Origin: JAVZLQ01 sp049972525
GTDB taxonomy: Archaea > Thermoproteota > Bathyarchaeia > Bathyarchaeales > Bathycorpusculaceae
Length of the DNA stretch: 56,269 nucleotides
Assembly: GCA_049972525.1 (NCBI GenBank)
Contig: JBMFKI010000008.1
Coordinates: forward strand, 1-56,269
Direction of reading: 5' to 3'
The position numbers and the translations under genes are program-made. Shown piece by piece: positions 23,041 through 31,555 of this stretch (position 1 is its first letter; each line of letters begins with the position of its first letter). The notes beneath the pieces were generated by a model that saw only the letters and a program-made list of their open reading frames with translations, did not search any database and was not told the origin of the DNA.

Positions 23041-23805
23041 ATGAGACTATACGCCATAAAAACGGAGACTATAAAAGTTGGAGAAAACCTCGCAGAAGTT
23101 ATCCTTGAGTCCTTAAAGAAACAGAATCTGCAGTTGCAAGAACGGGACATTTTGGTTTTAACATCAAAAATTCTAGCCTACGCTCAAGGACGCATAGTGA
23201 AATTTGCAGACATAAAGCCTTCTGAAAAAGCGCAGAAACTGGCAAAAAAATATTCACTGCAACCAGAGTTTACAGAACTAATTTTACGCGAAGCAGACCA
23301 AATTTATGGTGGAGTGGAAAAGGCCATTTTAACATTGAAAAACGGAATTTTAACAGCAAACGCGGGAGTTGACAACAAAAACGCACCAAACGACCACGTT
23401 GTCCTGTGGCCACAAAACGTGAAAGAATGGGCAGCAAAAATTAGAGAAGAAATCAAACAAAAAAGTGGGAGAGACATAGCCATATTGATAATCGACAGCG
23501 GTTTGACGCCGCTCAGAAGAGGCACAGTAGGACTTGCTTTGGCCGTTGCTGGGTTTAAACCCATCGAAGACTGCAGAAAAAAGCGAGACATTTATGGAAA
23601 ACCGATACTCATTACTCAACATGCGATAGCTGATGATTTAGCTTGTGCAGCCCACTTGCTTATAGGCGAGGCAGATGAAAAAACTCCAGTAGTCCTGATT
23701 AGGGATGCCCCGGTTGAGTATGAAAACAAAAATTACAGTTCAGAGGATATGATGATGCCGTTTAAAGAGTGCATCTTTATGGGAACACTTGAAAACCGCA
23801 GCTAA
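23041..23805 (+). CDS. cofE: Coenzyme F420-0:L-glutamate ligase
   Basis: A 254-residue GTP-dependent ligase adding glutamates to F420-0. Family features are ERDILVLTSKILAYAQGRIV, NAPNDHVVLWP, IAILIIDSGLTPLRRGTVGLA, GYPIITQHAIADDLACAAHLLIGEADE-like spacing in KPILITQHAIADDLACAA, and the terminal VEYENKNYS. ATG 23041 is chosen because GGAGG lies 6 bases upstream; an ATG at 23035 overlaps the binding site. It implies that the organism makes the deazaflavin F420. No other cof gene is in the window. Confidence 0.9.
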   Translation: MRLYAIKTETIKVGENLAEVILESLKKQNLQLQERDILVLTSKILAYAQGRIVKFADIKPSEKAQKLAKKYSLQPEFTELILREADQIYGGVEKAILTLKNGILTANAGVDNKNAPNDHVVLWPQNVKEWAAKIREEIKQKSGRDIAILIIDSGLTPLRRGTVGLALAVAGFKPIEDCRKKRDIYGKPILITQHAIADDLACAAHLLIGEADEKTPVVLIRDAPVEYENKNYSSEDMMMPFKECIFMGTLENRS

Positions 23806-24554
23806 CCTTCTGACCGCTGCACATCGACAAAACCCATTAAAATCAATGTCTTGTAGAGAGGAACCGCAATAGAAGTAGCGCCTAACGCGATAATTACTCG
23901 CTCTAAAGGGTAGAGGAATGTTATAAATTGCCAGTATCCTACCCACATATCCAGGCTAGCTGTAAAGATGGGCCAAGAAATGACTTCGAAAACCAGCGAA
24001 CCAGCAATTTGCCCGGCTAAAGTTGCAGTTAGGAAAGTTATAAAGAAGCCGAAAAAGGATTTTGCATTGGAGCGGGAGTTCAAATTTTTCAATGCTGAAG
24101 ATTGCATGGGTGAAACTAAAATAACAAAGCCAATTAACTGGAACCACAGCAATGGTGGATAAAGCCAAACTGGTCCAACGAAGGGGTAGAAACCAAAGAA
24201 GAAAAGTAAAGAAAAATAGATTAATGCACATGTAAACCTCTTATGCGCGTATAAAAGACCAGAACAAAGCGAAGTCACTATGCCAGCAACCAATCCTGGA
24301 AGTGAAAAATAAGGGCTGATAAACAATGCAATTATTCCACCCAAAAACGTGGAAAACACACCCAAGTACGCACCAAGAATAATGCCAATAATTGGTGCAA
24401 TTAAGTTCGCTGCGGTTATCGCTTTACCGAATAAGCCGATGATTTGAGAAAGAGGCAGAAAAGAAAGAGAAGTGTACAGAGCTGTAAAAGACACCGTGAG
24501 CGCCAAGTCACTTGTTGTCAATCGCCTTTTTAACGACATTTCTGCATCAGCCAC
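23802..24554 (-). CDS. ECF transporter substrate-binding (S) component-like membrane protein
   Basis: A 250-residue protein with about six hydrophobic segments. A cytosolic N-terminus (SLKRRLTTSDLALTVSFTALYT) precedes the first helix. NLIAPIIGIILGAYLGVFSTFLGG resembles ECF S components, which bind a vitamin or metal-related ligand and dock on an EcfT/ATPase module. No EcfT or ATPase gene is in the window, so a shared module elsewhere would be needed. The start GTG 24554 or ATG 24539 is undecided. It is divergent from SAM hydrolase, and its 3' end overlaps cofE by 4 bases. The ligand is unknown. Confidence 0.7.
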   Translation of the reverse strand: MADAEMSLKRRLTTSDLALTVSFTALYTSLSFLPLSQIIGLFGKAITAANLIAPIIGIILGAYLGVFSTFLGGIIALFISPYFSLPGLVAGIVTSLCSGLLYAHKRFTCALIYFSLLFFFGFYPFVGPVWLYPPLLWFQLIGFVILVSPMQSSALKNLNSRSNAKSFFGFFITFLTATLAGQIAGSLVFEVISWPIFTASLDMWVGYWQFITFLYPLERVIIALGATSIAVPLYKTLILMGFVDVQRSEG

Positions 24555-24640
24555 TTGCCTATGCGACTTATTTTTCGTCGCTTATAAAGAGATAGCATTA
24601 TCTTTACCAGTTTTGAACTATAAGGTTTAGGAGAAAACCA

Positions 24641-25444
24641 TTGATAAGCCCAATAATCACTTTGACAACGGACTTTGGGTTAAAAGACCCCTACGTGGCT
24701 GAAATGAAAGCCGTAATTCTAGGAATATGCCCAAGCGCGCAAATCATAGACGTAACCCACGAAGTGGAGAAGTTCAACGTGAGAATGGGCGCTTACATAT
24801 TAGCATGCGCAGCCCCATACTTTCCAGAAGACACAATCCATGTGGCAGTTGTAGACCCAAGTGTTGGAACTGAAAGGCGACCACTGCTCATAGAAACTAG
24901 AAAGGATTTTTTCATCGGGCCAGATAATGGCGTTCTAGCTCTAGCTGCAGACGCTCAAGGTGTAAAACACATCTATGAGATTTCAAACAAGAAATTAAGG
25001 CTTCCACAAGTGTCCAGAACATTTCATGGGAGAGATATTTTCGCTCCAGCAGCAGCTCATCTGGCAAATGGAAAATTGCCGAGAGAGTTTGGACCAGAAA
25101 TCGGTAGAATTGTAACCCCGGCATTCGCGAAGCCTGTTAAGAGGGAAAACTGCTTTGTCGGCGAGGTTTTACATGTTGACGACTTTGGGAATATAATAAC
25201 GAATTTTAAGGAAAAGGAACTTGAAGCTATAGACATAAGCGATGCTATTGAAATAGAAATGAAGGGTAAGCACCTTAAATTAAAATTATGCAGAGCCTAT
25301 GCGGAAGTTTCTACGAAAAAACCATTAGCCATATTTGGAAGCCACGATTTTCTGGAAATCTCTGTGAATCAAGGTAATGCTGCTAAAAAATTCAAAATAA
25401 AAGCCGGAGACAAAATTATCTTATATAAGCCTCCTAGAAAATAA
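24641..25444 (+). CDS. S-adenosyl-L-methionine hydrolase (SAM hydroxide adenosyltransferase, DUF62)
   Basis: A 267-residue enzyme of the chlorinase/fluorinase/DUF62 superfamily, which splits SAM into adenosine and methionine with water. Motifs are TLTTDFGLKDPYVAEMKA near the N-terminus, IDVTHEVEKFNV, VVDPSVGTERR, FIGPDNGVLA and TFHGRDIFAPAAAHLANG. The C-terminal domain has VDDFGNIITNF. No halogenase-specific insertion is seen. The start is TTG at 24641 with GGAG upstream. It is divergent from the ECF S component. The reason for hydrolysing SAM in archaea is unsettled. Confidence 0.88.
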   Translation: MISPIITLTTDFGLKDPYVAEMKAVILGICPSAQIIDVTHEVEKFNVRMGAYILACAAPYFPEDTIHVAVVDPSVGTERRPLLIETRKDFFIGPDNGVLALAADAQGVKHIYEISNKKLRLPQVSRTFHGRDIFAPAAAHLANGKLPREFGPEIGRIVTPAFAKPVKRENCFVGEVLHVDDFGNIITNFKEKELEAIDISDAIEIEMKGKHLKLKLCRAYAEVSTKKPLAIFGSHDFLEISVNQGNAAKKFKIKAGDKIILYKPPRK

Positions 25445-25477
25445 AGGTAGACAACACCGCAAAAGGAATTTTAGTCA

Positions 25478-26002
25478 TCATACTTTGTCGCTTTTAATCA
25501 GATCCCGAAGCCTGTTTACACCGTCGATCTCTTTTATAAAGGCTGCAACGCTTTTTGGGACAAGTTCCTCCCAACTCTTGCCTTTTAACATTCTTTCCCT
25601 AATTTCGGTTGAAGAGTAAAGCTTTCTCACGTAGAAGCGAATGGCTTTCACCTCGTATCCAGCTTCGATGAAGAGCCTACGCGTTAAAGGTTCATTCGAG
25701 TAAACAACATTAAATTTCGGGGCATAGCCCTCAACAGCGGAAACCCACATCATGTGCAAGTGCACGTCTGGAACCGGCACAATCCAAACTTTTGAATAGG
25801 TTATCTCGGCCTCTTCTAAAGCCTTGCGAATCATGACAAGCCTTTCGCCAGCAGTAAATGGATTATTTAGGTTGTGGCTATATTGCGCACTGCCGACGAC
25901 TATCACCAATTCGTCAACTTCGCCTAAAATCTCTTTTATAGCATTAAGATGCCCCAAATGAAAGGGCTGAAAACGCCCAACAAAAAGTCCACGTTTAACC
26001 AT
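25478..26002 (-). CDS. nadM: Nicotinamide-nucleotide adenylyltransferase
   Basis: A 174-residue archaeal-type NMN adenylyltransferase that forms NAD from NMN and ATP. GLFVGRFQPFHLGHLNAIKE holds the nucleotidyltransferase HxGH motif, and GSAQYSHNLNNPFTAGERL and SSTEIRERM hold the second ATP-binding motif. Length fits NadM. ATG 26002 is chosen because the family begins MxRGLFVGRFQP; ten upstream residues are open but atypical. nadC is in the window at 29.3 kb, so two steps of pyridine nucleotide synthesis are represented. Confidence 0.9.
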   Translation of the reverse strand: MVKRGLFVGRFQPFHLGHLNAIKEILGEVDELVIVVGSAQYSHNLNNPFTAGERLVMIRKALEEAEITYSKVWIVPVPDVHLHMMWVSAVEGYAPKFNVVYSNEPLTRRLFIEAGYEVKAIRFYVRKLYSSTEIRERMLKGKSWEELVPKSVAAFIKEIDGVNRLRDLIKSDKV

Positions 26003-26056
26003 GGCATGCCATCTCGCAAAACTAGTATGCATTTTACATTTAAATAATTTAACACG

Positions 26057-26650
26057 TTATTTCTTGCTTTGCACTTTTCTCAATACAAATTCAACGGGGA
26101 AAAGTTCAAACTTTTTGCTGTTAACCAATAATTCCTTCTTGTTAGTATAACCCTTATTTTCGCGCTTAAGCAAATCAAGCTTCACGTTTAAACCGCCGCC
26201 ATATCCACCGAGAGACATGTCGGAACAAACAACTCTATGGCAAGGCACTATTGGAGCGAACGGATTACGTGCCACGACACGCCCAACAGCCCTTGGACTT
26301 CCACCAGAAACTTTGGCAACACCACCATAAGACGCCACATAACCAAGTGGTATAAGAGAGACAACTTTAATCACGTTCTGCATGTATACGGACAAATGCT
26401 CCATCGCCAGCGGAACGTTTACGCTGATCTCTTTCCCATAATAAACGCTTTTTACCAAATCCAGAATATACTCAGCAAATTGGAAAGTTTCGTCTGCATG
26501 TTGAAATGGCACATTAAATGGGATGCCTGCTAGAAGACCTCGAAGCACCGATGCTTTACTAAAACCAAAACTTGTAGCAAAAACTCGTTTTTCATCACAC
26601 GCCACACCAAACCAGACAACTCCATCCGCCATTACACATAAATTTATCAT
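26057..26650 (-). CDS. ogt: Methylated-DNA--[protein]-cysteine S-methyltransferase
   Basis: A 197-residue suicide DNA-repair protein that accepts alkyl groups from O6-alkylguanine. The C-terminal domain has the helix-turn-helix GYVASYGGVAKVSGGSPRAVGRVVARNPF, the active cysteine in PCHRVV, and GGYGGGLNVKLDLLKREN. The N-terminal RNase H-like domain is short and divergent. It is followed by an unusual basic tail of about 35 residues (YTNKKELLVNSKKFELFP). It is divergent from the proteasome gene, with about 100 bases shared upstream. Confidence 0.9.
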   Translation of the reverse strand: MINLCVMADGVVWFGVACDEKRVFATSFGFSKASVLRGLLAGIPFNVPFQHADETFQFAEYILDLVKSVYYGKEISVNVPLAMEHLSVYMQNVIKVVSLIPLGYVASYGGVAKVSGGSPRAVGRVVARNPFAPIVPCHRVVCSDMSLGGYGGGLNVKLDLLKRENKGYTNKKELLVNSKKFELFPVEFVLRKVQSKK

Positions 26651-26752
26651 TCAAGCGCCTCATTTAGGATACAAGCATTATAAAATATAAGATGACCTCA
26701 CAATTAAGTTTAATAAGTTGCCCGCCTATATCACGAAAAAGGTGAACACCGT

Positions 26753-27373
26753 ATGGAAGGACAATCGCAGCGAAATGAATACTTATGGATTCCAGGCGCA
26801 ACAACCGTTGGAGTCGTATGCAGAGACGGCGTGATTTTGGCTTCTGAAAAGCGTGTTTCTTACGGCACCCTTGTCGTAAGTAAGGGAGGAAAGAAAGTGT
26901 TCAAGGTTACAAGCCGTATAGGCGCAGCTTGTGCAGGACTTGTTTCGGATATGCAGATCCTCGTTAGGGAGGTTGAAGCTTTTGCAAACTTGTTTTCACT
27001 GGAAACCGGGAGACCTATCTCCGTAAGGTCAGCAGCAAAACTAGTTTCAAATTTGCTTTTCGAACGAAGAATGGCGCCGCTGATAACACAAACAATCGTC
27101 GGCGGGATAGATGAAGAAGGCGCTTCAATTTATGTTCTAGACATTCTCGGTTCGCTTATACCTGAAAAATACACTGTTGTAGGTTCTGGAACCGAAATAG
27201 CCGTGGGGGTAATTGAGGATGGCTACAAGGAAGACATGCCGATGGAAGAAGCGAAGGATCTGGTTGTTAGAGCAATAAAATCAGCCATAAGCAGGGACGT
27301 CATGAGTGGGGACGGAATAGACTTCCTATTGATAACAAAGGATGGAATAAAAGAAGAGTCGATAAAGTTTTAA
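26753..27373 (+). CDS. psmB: Proteasome subunit beta with alanine at the Thr1 position
   Basis: A 206-residue beta-type 20S subunit; it lacks the alpha N-terminal YDRAITVFSPDGR region. The propeptide-like N-terminus MEGQSQRNEYLWIPG is followed by ATTVGVVCRDGVILASEKR. Aligned with TTTVGI of active subunits, the first residue of the mature chain is A16, not Thr. The Glu17 and Lys33 equivalents (ASEKR, GGKKV) remain. Similar PGAT-type subunits occur in other TACK archaea and are thought to be non-catalytic or to depend on a partner beta subunit. T17 as nucleophile cannot be excluded. GGTGA precedes ATG 26753. Confidence 0.88.
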   Translation: MEGQSQRNEYLWIPGATTVGVVCRDGVILASEKRVSYGTLVVSKGGKKVFKVTSRIGAACAGLVSDMQILVREVEAFANLFSLETGRPISVRSAAKLVSNLLFERRMAPLITQTIVGGIDEEGASIYVLDILGSLIPEKYTVVGSGTEIAVGVIEDGYKEDMPMEEAKDLVVRAIKSAISRDVMSGDGIDFLLITKDGIKEESIKF

Positions 27374-27441
27374 CTTAATAACCAAGGCCTACTAGAATAT
27401 TATATTAGCTACTCTGCCAAAGCCTTCAGTGGAGAGGAAAA

Positions 27442-28068
27442 TTGTCGTTTGAACTAGATGTGGAGGAGGGAAAATTCTTAGTAACCTTAGCACGCAAGGC
27501 GGTAGAGGAATATCTAAAAACACGAAGGAAAGCAAAAGCGCCTGAAAACATTTCGGAAAAACTTCTTAAACCATGCGGCGTGTTCGTTACAATAAACAGC
27601 CTCATAGACGGCGAAAAAGAATTGAGAGGATGCATAGGATACCCGTACCCAACAACTCCACTTATTGAGGCGGTAATCGAATCTGCCATAAGCTCAGCGA
27701 CGCAAGACCCACGTTTTTATCCACTGTCAATGAGCGAACTTGACAATGTTGTCTTTGAAGTAAGCGTGCTCACTCCACCACAGTTAATAATCGTGGAAAA
27801 AACAAGCGAATACCCAACAAAAATCAAAGTTGGAAAAGACGGATTAATAGTTGAAAGAGGCATATTCAAAGGCTTACTTCTGCCTCAAGTGCCAGTTGAA
27901 TGGGGATGGGATGAAGAAGAATTTCTATGCCAATGCTGCATAAAGGCAGGATTACCCCCCGATGCTTGGCTACTAAAGGACACAAAGATCTACAAGTTCC
28001 AAGCCATAATTTTTGAGGAAGAAAAACCAAGAGGTGAAGTTAAGCGCAAATCCCTCGGCGGGAAATAA
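27442..28068 (+). CDS. AMMECR1 family protein
   Basis: A 208-residue single-domain protein (TIGR00296 type). The family's hallmark is LRGCIGYPYPTTPLIEAVIE. GVFVTINSL, ATQDPRFYPLSMSEL and LLLPQVPVEWGWDEEEFL are also typical, and a Cys-rich spot (LCQCCIKAG) matches the family. Human AMMECR1 is of unknown molecular function, and archaeal versions often belong to AMMECR1/Memo/radical SAM sets, but neither Memo nor radical SAM is adjacent here. The start is TTG at 27442 behind GGAGAGG. The glycosyltransferase begins 3 bases after its stop. Confidence 0.88.
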   Translation: MSFELDVEEGKFLVTLARKAVEEYLKTRRKAKAPENISEKLLKPCGVFVTINSLIDGEKELRGCIGYPYPTTPLIEAVIESAISSATQDPRFYPLSMSELDNVVFEVSVLTPPQLIIVEKTSEYPTKIKVGKDGLIVERGIFKGLLLPQVPVEWGWDEEEFLCQCCIKAGLPPDAWLLKDTKIYKFQAIIFEEEKPRGEVKRKSLGGK

Positions 28069-28071
28069 TTC

Positions 28072-29256
28072 ATGAAAATTTACTTCGCTCCATGCGGAAT
28101 CGGTTTAGGTCATGTTGGAAGATGCGTTCCAATAGCAAGAAAACTTCAGAAAAATGCCGAAATACTATTTTCCACGTATCGTGAAGGCATAAGTCAAGTT
28201 GAAAAAGAAAAACTGCCACTAGTAAAGGCTCCGTCAATTGGGTTCCAAGTCAAACCGGACGGAACAATAGACTTTAAGCAAACGACAATAAACCCTGGAC
28301 CATTCTTGGCATCATTCACACTCCTAGATCAAGTTAACGCGGAGATAAAGGCTATTGAAAGCTTTAAGCCCGACATTGTCATTTCTGATTCGCGTGCTTC
28401 ACCGCTGATAGCCGCAAAAATTTTGGGAATACCGAGAATTTGTATTTTAAACCAATTCCAAGTTATAATTCCGAGAAAGAAACGCTTTCTACGCTTGGCA
28501 AGATTTGCTGATTCCATAACATTAACACTCATAGGCAAAATTTGGACGAGCGGGAACTTCGTATTGATACCAGATTTTCCGCAACCCTATACGATATGTG
28601 CTGGAAACTTGAACATTCCAAAGTTTTACAGGAAAAAAGTGAAATTAATAGGTCCAATTTTGCCAACAAGTCCTGATGAGTTACCGACGAAAGAGGAACT
28701 GCGCAGAAAATTAGGCTTGCCTTCCGATAAACCAGTAATCTTTGCCCCAATAAGTGGTCCGGTAAGGGAAAGGGCTTACCTAACTGGAATTTTAAGGAAA
28801 GTCCTGCTGGAGTTTCCAGAAGACTATGAAGTTGTGATGTCGCTTGGCTATCCAAACGCCGATGACAAACCAATACGCCACAGTAACTTAACAATTTACA
28901 AGTGGATTCCAAACCGTTTTGAATACTTAAAGGCCTGTGATTTAGTAATCAGCCGCGCCGGACATGGAACCCTAACTCAATGCCTATGTTACGGCAAACC
29001 CATGATACTGGTGCCAACACCAAACCACACAGAACAAATAAGCAACGCAAGACAAGCAGAGAAAATAGGCGCCGCAGAAATTATTCAGCAAGAAAAGCTG
29101 GATAAGGAGAGACTTCTCAAAAGCGTCAAACGCGTTTTAGAGAGCGAAGCTCCACAAAGGCTTATGGAAATACAAAAGGAAGCTACCAAACATAATGGGC
29201 TAGAAAATGCGGTTAAAATAATAACAGAAGTGGCTGAAGGAAAGCAAGTATTTTAA
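28072..29256 (+). CDS. GT28-like (MurG-type) glycosyltransferase
   Basis: A 394-residue GT-B fold protein. The N-terminal glycine loop FAPCGIGLGHVGRCVPIARKL binds the acceptor side, and FKPDIVISDSRASPLIAA follows. The C-terminal donor domain has IFAPISGPVRERAYLTG, KWIPNRFEYLKACDLVISRAGHGTL and PNHTEQISNARQAEKIGA, the pattern of UDP-sugar glycosyltransferases related to MurG. Archaea lack murein, so the product is probably a glycolipid or S-layer glycan. No other glycan gene is adjacent. It follows AMMECR1 with only 3 bases between. Confidence 0.85.
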   Translation: MKIYFAPCGIGLGHVGRCVPIARKLQKNAEILFSTYREGISQVEKEKLPLVKAPSIGFQVKPDGTIDFKQTTINPGPFLASFTLLDQVNAEIKAIESFKPDIVISDSRASPLIAAKILGIPRICILNQFQVIIPRKKRFLRLARFADSITLTLIGKIWTSGNFVLIPDFPQPYTICAGNLNIPKFYRKKVKLIGPILPTSPDELPTKEELRRKLGLPSDKPVIFAPISGPVRERAYLTGILRKVLLEFPEDYEVVMSLGYPNADDKPIRHSNLTIYKWIPNRFEYLKACDLVISRAGHGTLTQCLCYGKPMILVPTPNHTEQISNARQAEKIGAAEIIQQEKLDKERLLKSVKRVLESEAPQRLMEIQKEATKHNGLENAVKIITEVAEGKQVF

Positions 29257-29278
29257 GTTAAAAAGCAAAGTTAAAAGT

Positions 29279-30139
29279 ATGTTTATTCCACGAAAAATTT
29301 TGGAGGAAAAACTTCAGAAAATATTAGCTGAGGACATAGGGCAGGGAGACATAACAACCGCGTTGATTGCCCCGCCTGAAAAGATCGTGGAAGCTCATAT
29401 AATTGTTAAGGAAAATGGAGTAGCCGCTGGAATAGAAGAGGCAAAGATACTTCTAGAAAGCCTGAGTTTAAAAGTTGAAACCTTAACTGCCGATGGCGCG
29501 CGTGTAAAGGCTGGAACGGTTTTAATGAAAATTTTTGGGAACGCGAGAACTATTCTTACAGCTGAACGCACAGTTCTAAATATTCTTTCAAGAATGAGCG
29601 GAATCGCAACGACAACTAGGATGCTGGTGGAAAAAATAAGGAAGACAAAGCTTCAGACGAAAATAGCTTGCACACGGAAGACAGCGCCAGGACTACTATA
29701 CTTTGACAAAAAAGCTGTTTTAATAGGCGGCGGCGACACGCATAGACTTCATCTGGACGACATGATTTTAATAAAGGATAACCACATAGCAGTGGTTGGG
29801 AGCATAAAAAGAGCTATAGCCAAAGCTAAAGAAAAAGCTTCTTTTAGCAAGAAAATAGAAGTTGAAGTGTCAAAAATCGAAGATGCATTGAACGCTGCAG
29901 AAGCTGGAGTTGACATAATAATGCTGGACAACTTCACGCCCAAAAAAATAAGAGAAGCCATTGAACTTTTGAAGAAAGAAGGATTTTATGGTAAAGTTAT
30001 GCTGGAGGCGAGCGGAGGAATAACAACAAAAAATTTTATCGAGTTTGCCTCCACGGGCGTTGACGTTATTAGTTTAGGCGAAATAACAGCAAGCCCAAAA
30101 ACATTAGACATAAGCCTGGAAGTTATAGCCAAAAATTAG
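29279..30139 (+). CDS. nadC: Nicotinate-nucleotide pyrophosphorylase (quinolinate phosphoribosyltransferase)
   Basis: A 286-residue enzyme converting quinolinate and PRPP to nicotinate mononucleotide. Motifs are ILAEDIGQGDITTALI near the N-terminus, ERTVLNILSRMSGIATTT, CTRKTAPGLLYFDKKAVLIGGGDTHR-type substrate residues, LIKDNHIAVVGSI, IEVEVSKIEDALNAAEAGVDIIMLDN and LEASGGITTKN. Length matches NadC. It starts 23 bases after the glycosyltransferase, so it may share that transcript. The 3' end overlaps the convergent CPBP gene by 4 bases. Confidence 0.93.
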   Translation: MFIPRKILEEKLQKILAEDIGQGDITTALIAPPEKIVEAHIIVKENGVAAGIEEAKILLESLSLKVETLTADGARVKAGTVLMKIFGNARTILTAERTVLNILSRMSGIATTTRMLVEKIRKTKLQTKIACTRKTAPGLLYFDKKAVLIGGGDTHRLHLDDMILIKDNHIAVVGSIKRAIAKAKEKASFSKKIEVEVSKIEDALNAAEAGVDIIMLDNFTPKKIREAIELLKKEGFYGKVMLEASGGITTKNFIEFASTGVDVISLGEITASPKTLDISLEVIAKN

Positions 30140-30810
30140 GGCAAGAGAATTGTTAAAGCTAGGACTATGAGGTTCAGTGTTGCGTGAGCTGTCGCAGAAA
30201 TTGTGTACGAATGCCAACGATAATAAACGTAGCCTAATATTAGCCCTAACAAAAACGCGGAAATCATGTAAACTGCTTGAGGGTCGAAGTGTGAGAGACC
30301 AAACGCTAGGGAAGACGCAAGCAGAGCTATTCCCGCAGAATATTTACTGCTCAGGGCATTTTGTAAGAATCCTCTGAAGGTAAATTCTTCACATATCCCT
30401 GCCAATGCCAAAGAGGCGACGATTAGAACAAGTCCATCAGGAGAACTGCTCATCTCAATTATCAACTTATTGCTTTCTTCGATAGTTTCGCTTTGCCCAA
30501 ATATTGCAACCAATATATTGCTAATAAAAATATCAAACAAGAGAAGCAAGGCTCCTATCGCGACGCCTATCAAGATACTTTTAAAGTTCACTTCAAGGCC
30601 TATGTATTTTTTAATGTTGATTTTTTTAGAAAGCATATAACCAAGAGGGACAACAGCAATCAGTAGTTCCCCTAACACCATTGAGAGCCCCACACCAACC
30701 AGTATAACGAGAACTGCTCCTAAAAACAACAAAAGCAAAAAACTTGCAATAACAGCTAGAACAGCCTCGCTGGGTGGTATTGTTTGAGTCTCTTTTATTT
30801 CACTTACCAT
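30136..30810 (-). CDS. CPBP family intramembrane glutamic endopeptidase
   Basis: A 224-residue membrane protein with about six to seven hydrophobic helices. The catalytic motif is EEFTFRGFLQNAL (EExxxR) and the second motif is FGLSHF. These are the conserved residues of CPBP/Rce1-type proteases. Substrates range from CaaX proteins to bacteriocin precursors, and none is evident here. It begins just after the DUF4152 stop, so the two are probably co-transcribed. No hydrophilic sensor domain is present. Confidence 0.87.
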   Translation of the reverse strand: MVSEIKETQTIPPSEAVLAVIASFLLLLFLGAVLVILVGVGLSMVLGELLIAVVPLGYMLSKKINIKKYIGLEVNFKSILIGVAIGALLLLFDIFISNILVAIFGQSETIEESNKLIIEMSSSPDGLVLIVASLALAGICEEFTFRGFLQNALSSKYSAGIALLASSLAFGLSHFDPQAVYMISAFLLGLILGYVYYRWHSYTISATAHATLNLIVLALTILLP

Positions 30811-30811
30811 T

Positions 30812-31504
30812 TTAATCCTTTTTAACTATCTTTACGATTCGGAAACCTCTCGCAATTGGGTTTAACATTTCAGTGATATTAACTTTTTTCAAGATTCCTT
30901 TCTCGTCCTCTGCATAGCCTCTAATGTCATGTTCAGCAAGCATAAGGGAATAAAGATAGACTTTTCCATCTGCAATTTTATGCTGGCACTTTGATGGCAA
31001 GCCTAGCAGAATTTCTCGATTTTCTTTTATCGCTTTCTCGCAAGCATACAGGATGGCATAGGCTCCAGATGTCAGTTCCGCAATCCTTACAGGCGTGCTT
31101 TCTTTTCCAATCGCCAAGACTTCAACTCCGTATTTTTGAGTAATCTCGCCAGTAACTTTCCTTATCTTTGGAAATATTTTGAGAAGGTGACGCTTCGCTT
31201 TGCTTGAAATTCTCATGTTGGAAAACTGTATGGGGGAAAGTTGTTCCAGGGGAACAGCTCCTAAAGACATGTCGAGATGCACAACATCAGCTTTCACTTT
31301 GCCAAGAAGTTCCATGCAAAGTTCTGCCTCCCGTACTATGACTTCATGCCCATTTTTTGCATCCGCAAAGATCGGTTCAGCTATGCTTACAGTTGATTCT
31401 CGGTATGGAGGGACAACTGCAACAGCGGCTGTTGCAACTATGTAGATTGGTTCAAATTTGCTGTTCAATATGGCGGAAGACGAGTCCGCGGCGATTATTC
31501 TCAA
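30812..31504 (-). CDS. DUF4152 family protein (RNase H-like predicted fold)
   Basis: A 230-residue archaeal protein. It starts RIIAADSSSAILNSKFEPIY, has VVHLDMSLGAVPLEQLSP in the middle and IARGFRIVKIVKKD at the end. The acidic residues in AADSSS, HLDMSLG and AEHDIRG resemble the spread of an RNase H-like site, so nuclease activity is plausible but unproven. The start is TTG at 31504. It sits directly upstream of the CPBP protease gene. The family name is from pattern memory and is fairly secure. Confidence 0.72.
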   Translation of the reverse strand: MRIIAADSSSAILNSKFEPIYIVATAAVAVVPPYRESTVSIAEPIFADAKNGHEVIVREAELCMELLGKVKADVVHLDMSLGAVPLEQLSPIQFSNMRISSKAKRHLLKIFPKIRKVTGEITQKYGVEVLAIGKESTPVRIAELTSGAYAILYACEKAIKENREILLGLPSKCQHKIADGKVYLYSLMLAEHDIRGYAEDEKGILKKVNITEMLNPIARGFRIVKIVKKD

Positions 31505-31555
31505 ACAGTTTCACCATGCATATAAAATAGGGTTACAGAATTTATCTTTTGATGC

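Noticed and set aside
26001..26010. GGCATGCC palindrome overlapping the nadM start as an operator
   Set aside because: Only 8 bases, partly made of coding sequence, and no second copy nearby.
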